Positions 62,177 through 64,000 of a stretch of DNA of 64,000 nt are shown in pieces; the first letter of the stretch is position 1, and every line of letters starts with the position of its first letter. Made by a program: the position numbers and the translations under genes. The notes beneath the pieces are model-generated. The model had not been told where the DNA came from and did no database searches. It saw only the letters and a program-made list of their open reading frames with translations. The DNA is from Luteibacter sp. dw_328 (GTDB lineage: Bacteria; Pseudomonadota; Gammaproteobacteria; Xanthomonadales; Rhodanobacteraceae): NCBI RefSeq assembly GCF_018449605.1, contig NZ_JAAVUW010000011.1, forward strand, positions 62,001 to 126,000, given 5' to 3'.

Positions 62177-63999
62177 GTGTCGGCATCCGCTTCGAGCGTG
62201 GCCCGCATGCGTTCGACGCGACTCTTCCAGTCATCGGTGGCAATGCCACCGCGCAGGCGTTCGACCCATAGCGGAAAGGCGAATGGGCTGAGTCGTTTCG
62301 GTTCGCGCCAGAGCAGGTGCGAGCGCGCGACCCGCAGCAGGCACGCGCGTAACCGCGTGTAGTCGAGTTGCTGGTCGAGCACCTCGCGCTCGGCTTGCCA
62401 GAGGAGAGGGTGGGTCGGGTCGTGCCGGCGCAGGACGTCGAACAGCAGGCCACTCGATACCTGGAGTTGTCGCAACGTCTTGCCCGCGGCGGGATAGCCG
62501 TTGAAAACGAGCCCCGCGACACGAGCTATCTCGCGGAACTGACGGCGAGCCAGTTCGGTGAGGTTGACGCTGGCCAGGATATCCGTGCGCAGGCGCGCCG
62601 GATGCAGCAACTGCCGCACCGCCTCGGCGTCGAGCGTCGGCATGCGCGCCGCCGTGAGGGCCAGGCCGTAATCATTCACCGCGTAACCATAGTCGCCGGG
62701 ATGGAGGCGGGCGAGACGATAGGCCAGCAGGGCAGCGAGGCCCTCGTGCGCGAGGCGTCCAGCGAAGGGAAACAGGAACAGATAGTCACCCTCGCGCGTG
62801 CGGGTACGTTCGCATAGCGTTTCGTCGACGGCAGGAACGGCGGAGCGACGTCGCTGGATCGCGAGCAGGGGAGCGAGGGTGCGCATTTCGGCACTGTGCG
62901 GAGCGCCTTCGGCCAGGGTGCGGCGAAGTTCGTCCGAGAGTTCGCCGGAAAGCGGAAGGCGTCCGCCCATCCAGCGCGGAACACCGCCACGGCGGTTCGG
63001 TGCGGCGCGCACGTAGGCGGTCATGTCCCGGATGCGTACGAGCTCGAGATTGCGGCCCGCGAAGAGGAAGCGATCGCCGGGCCGGAGTCGCGACAGGAAG
63101 CTCTCCTCGACCGTGCCCAGTCGCGCACCCTTCATGTAACGCACCTGGAGGCTCCCGTCCGAGGTGATCGTGCCGATCGACAACCGGTGCATGCGTGCGA
63201 TGCGTCCGCTCTCGACGTGATAGCGGCCGTCGGTTTCGACCAGCTTCCGGTATTCGGGATAACTCGCCAGCGCCGTACCGCCGGTGCGCAGATAGGCGAG
63301 CACGGCGTCGAACCGTTCACGGGGAAATTTCGCGTACGCGAACGAGGACGTGATCTCCGCATACGCCTCGTCCGCTGTGAAGCCACCACCAAGGGCCATC
63401 GTGAGGAGGTGCTGGGCAAGGACATCGAGACAACCGCGCATCGGGTGGCGTGGTTCGAGGTGATCTTCCGCGAGTGCGCGCCGGGCCGCGGCGATCTCCG
63501 CCAGCTCCAGCAGATGGGTCGGCACGCAGAGAATGCGCGAAGGCATACCCGGCTGGTGTCCACTTCGGCCGGCGCGTTGCAACAGGCGGGCAATGCTCTT
63601 GGGGCTTCCTACCTGCAGTACCTGCTCCACGCTGGAGAAGTCCACGCCGAGATCGAGGCTCGACGTCGCGACGACACAACGCAGCGTGCCCCGTCGCAAG
63701 GCCTCCTCCGTGGCGAAGCGCAGCTTCGGATCGATGGAGCCGTGATGCAGCGCGAGCGTCTCCAGCGGCTCTGGCCAGACCGACGCCAGCGCCTCGTGCC
63801 ACAGCTCGGCTTGTGAACGCGTGTTGGCGAACACGAGACTTGTCTTTGCCGCGAGTACGGCGCCCAGCACGCGCGGCAGTTGCGACAGGCCAAGGTGACC
63901 TGCCCAGGGGAATCGCTCACCGCCTTCGGGGAGTGCCGTGTCGATATAGGTTTTCTTACGCGAGCTGCCCCCGATGAGGACGCCGTCGCCAGCCAGCGC
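62173..63999 (-). CDS. ligase-associated DEXH box helicase, C-terminal part (5' end outside window)
   Basis: The frame is open to the right edge and encodes the C-terminal part of a large Lhr-type helicase. Motif IV is SLVFANTRSQAELWHEAL, motif V is VVATSSLDLGVDFSSVEQVL, and motif VI is LLQRAGRSGHQPGMPS. A winged-helix and DEXH-accessory region follows. The N-terminal DEAD-like motifs lie beyond the edge. It is an ATP-dependent DNA unwinding enzyme of the ligase-associated repair set. The ligase and exonuclease genes should lie upstream, outside the window. Confidence 0.92.
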   Translation of the reverse strand, partial: ALAGDGVLIGGSSRKKTYIDTALPEGGERFPWAGHLGLSQLPRVLGAVLAAKTSLVFANTRSQAELWHEALASVWPEPLETLALHHGSIDPKLRFATEEALRRGTLRCVVATSSLDLGVDFSSVEQVLQVGSPKSIARLLQRAGRSGHQPGMPSRILCVPTHLLELAEIAAARRALAEDHLEPRHPMRGCLDVLAQHLLTMALGGGFTADEAYAEITSSFAYAKFPRERFDAVLAYLRTGGTALASYPEYRKLVETDGRYHVESGRIARMHRLSIGTITSDGSLQVRYMKGARLGTVEESFLSRLRPGDRFLFAGRNLELVRIRDMTAYVRAAPNRRGGVPRWMGGRLPLSGELSDELRRTLAEGAPHSAEMRTLAPLLAIQRRRSAVPAVDETLCERTRTREGDYLFLFPFAGRLAHEGLAALLAYRLARLHPGDYGYAVNDYGLALTAARMPTLDAEAVRQLLHPARLRTDILASVNLTELARRQFREIARVAGLVFNGYPAAGKTLRQLQVSSGLLFDVLRRHDPTHPLLWQAEREVLDQQLDYTRLRACLLRVARSHLLWREPKRLSPFAFPLWVERLRGGIATDDWKSRVERMRATLEADADT

Positions 64000-64000
64000 G

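Overview
The window is a high-GC, gene-dense chromosomal segment of a gammaproteobacterium. The most likely source is the order Xanthomonadales, probably Rhodanobacteraceae (Luteibacter/Dyella-like). This is an inference from gene content and order: an rpoE-rseA-mucD-lepA-lepB-DUF4845-rnc-era-recO block, a lexA-imuA-imuB-dnaE2 cassette, nagZ-hpt-MTI phosphorylase, and dispersed GTAGGAGCCGATTCATCGG repeats. I see no rRNA, prophage, insertion sequence or CRISPR array, and no obviously foreign island.

Layout. 1-11 kb: the tail of a TonB-dependent receptor, an Fnr-like regulator, a hybrid histidine kinase with an amidohydrolase, membrane and stress genes (acyltransferase, YihY/BrkB, CsbD), a flavin reductase divergent from an NRAMP Mn/Fe transporter, a DUF6496 basic protein and a 52-aa acidic protein. 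11-14.5 kb: glutathione-dependent formaldehyde dehydrogenase, an NTF2-like protein, a metallo-beta-lactamase-fold hydrolase, an S4 RNA-binding protein and a repeat-rich secreted protein. 14.6-20.5 kb: the SOS mutagenesis operon lexA-imuA-imuB-dnaE2. 20.7-27.7 kb: MFS-HAD-DeoR genes, then ppsA divergent from its regulator ppsR, then DUF1249. 27.8-28.2 kb: tRNA-Asp, tRNA-Glu and tRNA-Ala on the minus strand.

28.4-39 kb: a CPA2 antiporter, a periplasmic FKBP isomerase, ugd-slyX-DUF2058, a fused beta-oxidation enzyme and a GGDEF-EAL protein. 39-47.5 kb: the envelope-stress sigma factor with its anti-sigma factor and protease, running into lepA, lepB, rnc, era and recO. 47.5-55.6 kb: a receiver-Hpt protein, a YdbH-like/YdbL-like envelope lipid-transport pair, rlmD, CYTH, nagZ, hpt, MTI phosphorylase and a cold-shock gene. 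55.6-64 kb: a structured noncoding stretch, a MarR regulator with a tandem operator, a fragmentary minor-pilin cluster, an asparaginase, CutC, a molybdopterin-fold protein, a TonB-like periplasmic protein, and the start of a ligase-associated DNA-repair module (pdeM plus a DEXH helicase running off the edge).

Three regulatory themes stand out. Two promoters share the sigma-E-like architecture TGAACTT-N16-TCTC, in front of rpoE and in front of the FKBP gene. LexA2-type boxes lie at lexA and also upstream of the MFS-HAD-DeoR operon. A tandem TACAG-N5-CTGTA operator precedes the marR gene. I did not find a clearly new multi-gene defence or mobile system. The best candidates for undescribed biology are the 52-aa acidic protein, the inverted-repeat element near 55.7 kb, and the unexpected LexA-box-bearing transporter operon.
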